Program-made: the position numbers and the translations under genes
Assembly: GCA_947177485.1 (NCBI GenBank)
Contig: CAMWUR010000006.1
Location: 1 to 54,329 of the forward strand
Reading direction: 5' to 3'
DNA length: 54,329 nt
Source: an uncultured Helicobacter sp.
Lineage (GTDB): Bacteria; Campylobacterota; Campylobacteria; Campylobacterales; Helicobacteraceae
The notes under the pieces: generated by a model
What the model saw: only the letters and a program-made list of their open reading frames with translations
Database searches by the model: none
Told to the model about the DNA's origin: nothing
Part shown: piece by piece, positions 54,228-54,329 of the stretch
How the letters are laid out: each line of letters opens with the position of its first letter
How positions within the stretch are numbered: position 1 is the stretch's first letter

Positions 54228-54329
54228 CGGAATTGCAGTAGAGTGGATGCCAAAAAATCTATCGTCTCCGTTTGGTTTGTAGTTTTTGGCCGCTGCTGTT
54301 TCCCACGTTTTGTTTCGTTTAGTAACAAA

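Noticed and set aside
54020-54328. 103-codon extension of icd
   Set aside because: The family N-terminus is at 54019, and the extension would cross the -10 box and the G-tract.

Overview
The window reads as a Campylobacterota chromosome, most probably a non-pylori Helicobacter. The minus-strand order cheY - prmA - ftsH - pssA, the H. pylori-like GMP synthase segments, a hemL - AtpZ-like - membrane-protein cluster, and A/T-rich starts behind AAGGA-type ribosome sites all fit that group. This assignment is inference from gene content; no rRNA or other species marker is present. I found no tRNA, rRNA, CRISPR array or transposase gene.

Layout. 1-261: mosaic of short dispersed repeats. 262-13702: about sixteen tightly packed minus-strand housekeeping genes (ugd, a lipoprotein-like gene, tlyA, ribF, cmoA, dapE, an exonuclease, a membrane sensor protein, hisH, hisA, cheY, prmA, ftsH, pssA, pheA). 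13892-15991: a small lipoprotein gene, a frameshifted EF-hand gene and two more repeat mosaics. 15992-20023: purH, hemL, an AtpZ-like gene, a membrane protein and a short unknown protein. 20119-27829: a plus-strand type I restriction-modification locus (hsdR, hsdS, hsdM) with a Panacea-type antitoxin/putative toxin pair and a Fic gene inside it. 27886-41584: guaA carved up by foreign domains and type II restriction-modification systems. 41636-47926: accessory genes (DUF815 ATPase, SLAC1/TehA channel, MFS exporter with an Rrf2 regulator, a decayed GyrI-like gene, GNAT, TfoX-like protein, AAC(6')-like acetyltransferase). 48201-51681: a second defence block, a CfrBI-like restriction-modification pair followed by a caspase-like protease and a TIR-like protein (type IV Thoeris-like). 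51815-54019: monomeric isocitrate dehydrogenase, preceded by a region with a 10-G tract.

The most unusual feature is guaA. Its glutamine amidotransferase domain is an intact reading frame but is opened by about 530 residues holding three GNAT acetyltransferase domains. After the amidotransferase ends, the same polypeptide continues into two more GNAT domains and a complete 3-methyladenine DNA glycosylase I (Tag). A C5-cytosine methyltransferase and a probable restriction endonuclease follow, and only then comes the ATP-pyrophosphatase/dimerisation half of GuaA as a separate gene. A diverged copy of the guaA 3' end lies 2.4 kb downstream, between two further restriction-modification pairs. This suggests repeated integration at guaA.

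A second theme is a dispersed repeat family. It occurs between genes and also in frame inside coding sequence: in hsdR (a Cys/Ser/Pro/Glu-rich linker) and in hsdS (two near-identical 306-bp tandem units). Altogether the window carries one type I and five type II restriction-modification systems, a probable toxin-antitoxin pair, a Fic protein and a TIR-caspase module, in AT-rich DNA set among more GC-rich housekeeping genes.
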